A stretch of DNA of 6,087 nucleotides from Erythrobacter sp. UBA3075 (GTDB lineage: Bacteria > Pseudomonadota > Alphaproteobacteria > Sphingomonadales > Sphingomonadaceae), in contig DFBR01000004.1 in assembly GCA_002367375.1 (NCBI GenBank), positions 469 to 6,555 on the forward strand, given 5' to 3'. The notes beneath the pieces were generated by a model that saw only the letters and a list, made by a program, of their open reading frames with translations, did no database searches and was not told the origin of the DNA. The stretch's first letter is position 1. Every line of letters starts with the position of its first letter. The position numbers and the translations under genes are program-made. Positions 5,333 to 6,087 of the stretch are shown here, in pieces.

Positions 5333-6087
5333 GCGGGAACAGGCCGCGCGGCGCGGCTCTTGCGCCAGATGTCCCAACTGAACAGTGCCACGGCTAACCA
5401 GATGGCGATGAAGCAAGCGAACTGCACTGGCTTCATCTCTTCGCCGAACACGGTCAGTCCCAGCACGAAGATCATGGTCGGCGCGGCGAATTGCAGGAAT
5501 CCGATAACCGTATAGGGCAGCGCGCGTGCGGCGCTGGCGAACAGCAGCAGCGGGATTGCGGTGACGAAACCCGCGCCCAGAATGCCCACGGTTTCAACAG
5601 TGTCGCGGCCCAATGCCGTGCCTCCGTTCGCCCAGTGGGTCCAGCCGAGATATACAAGGACCAGCGGGAGCAAGATCATCGCCTCAATGGTCAGCCCAAC
5701 CAGAGGTCCGGCAGCCACCGTTTTGCGCAGCAGGCCGTAAATACCGAAGGACACAGCCAGTATCAGGCTCACCCAAAGCGTCGTCTGCGCGCCAAGTGCC
5801 AAGGCTCCCACGCCCAGCGCAGCCAGTCCCACAGCGGCCCATTGCCGGATGGAAAGAGCTTCTTTTAGAAACACCACGCCCATCACCATCATGACGATGG
5901 GAAGGATGTAGTATCCGAGGCTGGCGGCGTAGATGAAACCGTTCTGGATCGACCAGATATAGCCCAACCAGTTCAGCGCGATCATTGCTGCACTCAGCAA
6001 CAGGGTCAGCAGGACGCGCCGCTGGAGGAGGCAGGCTCGCAATTCGCCACTTTTGCCGGTCAACCACACGAAGCCAAGGCAAATCGG
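5329..6087 (-). CDS. rarD: RarD-type EamA/DMT-superfamily permease, 5' end beyond the window
   Basis: The minus-strand frame is open from the right edge to TAA at 5329-5331, giving 252 visible residues. The GTG at 6067-6069 looks internal, as the frame continues upstream through hydrophobic residues (PICLGF). I see about eight membrane spans in the visible part, near 26-47, 54-75, 83-98, 104-120, 129-149, 166-187, 195-214 and 223-241. RarD/EamA transporters have ten, so about two spans lie outside. RarD-like features are [13 protein letters not shown] (38-50), ASLGYYILP (55-63), [10 protein letters not shown] (113-122) and [14 protein letters not shown] (197-210). The protein sits in the inner membrane. 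Its substrate is unknown; E. coli RarD was linked to chloramphenicol sensitivity, but transfer of that role is not justified. The C-terminus is short and basic ([11 protein letters not shown]), facing the cytoplasm by the positive-inside rule. Confidence 0.88.
   Translation of the reverse strand, partial: PICLGFVWLTGKSGELRACLLQRRVLLTLLLSAAMIALNWLGYIWSIQNGFIYAASLGYYILPIVMMVMGVVFLKEALSIRQWAAVGLAALGVGALALGAQTTLWVSLILAVSFGIYGLLRKTVAAGPLVGLTIEAMILLPLVLVYLGWTHWANGGTALGRDTVETVGILGAGFVTAIPLLLFASAARALPYTVIGFLQFAAPTMIFVLGLTVFGEEMKPVQFACFIAIWLAVALFSWDIWRKSRAARPVPA

Noticed and set aside
1..6087. Defence, mobile or other accessory gene system
   Set aside because: No integrase, transposase, toxin, nuclease, CRISPR repeat or tRNA is visible, and base composition is even across the genes; the content is core chromosome.

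Overview
The window looks like ordinary, densely packed chromosome from a GC-rich alphaproteobacterium, most likely order Sphingomonadales and close to the Erythrobacteraceae. This rests on protein resemblance and codon use, not on a marker gene: L21 with a long Lys/Ala-rich tail, the RimJ/RimL-like acetyltransferase next to rpmA, a PF10118 ferritin-like protein, an E. coli-type (class II) dihydroorotase and an alphaproteobacterial-style YgfZ. I see no insertion sequence, phage gene, CRISPR array, tRNA or rRNA.

Layout: (1) The 5' part of a lipoprotein gene (1-200, minus) runs off the left edge. (2) A divergent ribosomal-protein operon follows, with a structured leader (about 271-415), rplU (416-928) and rpmA (963-1232). 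It ends in three consecutive hairpins, the last a strong intrinsic terminator (1305-1335). (3) A GNAT acetyltransferase (1409-1957) converges on a PF10118 protein (1962-2843, minus). (4) A TetR-family regulator (2929-3525) is divergent from the PF10118 gene and is its natural candidate regulator. (5) ygfZ (3522-4256, minus) overlaps the end of the TetR gene by four bases and is divergent from pyrC (4295-5332). (6) A RarD-type EamA permease (5329-6087, minus) overlaps the end of pyrC by four bases and continues past the right edge.

Functionally these are mostly independent housekeeping units: ribosome assembly (L21, L27), iron-sulfur protein maintenance (YgfZ) and de novo pyrimidine synthesis (PyrC). 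Added to them is a small possibly regulated TetR/PF10118 pair, possibly linked to lipids or fatty acids, though the sequence does not prove that.

I did not find a new multi-gene system. The more interesting signals are small: a terminator-like hairpin in the rplU leader, the hairpin series after rpmA, a stem that contains both stop codons of a convergent gene pair, two convergent pairs sharing the same TTAG overlap, and a 38-base divergent ygfZ/pyrC gap that suggests leaderless or nearly leaderless transcription.
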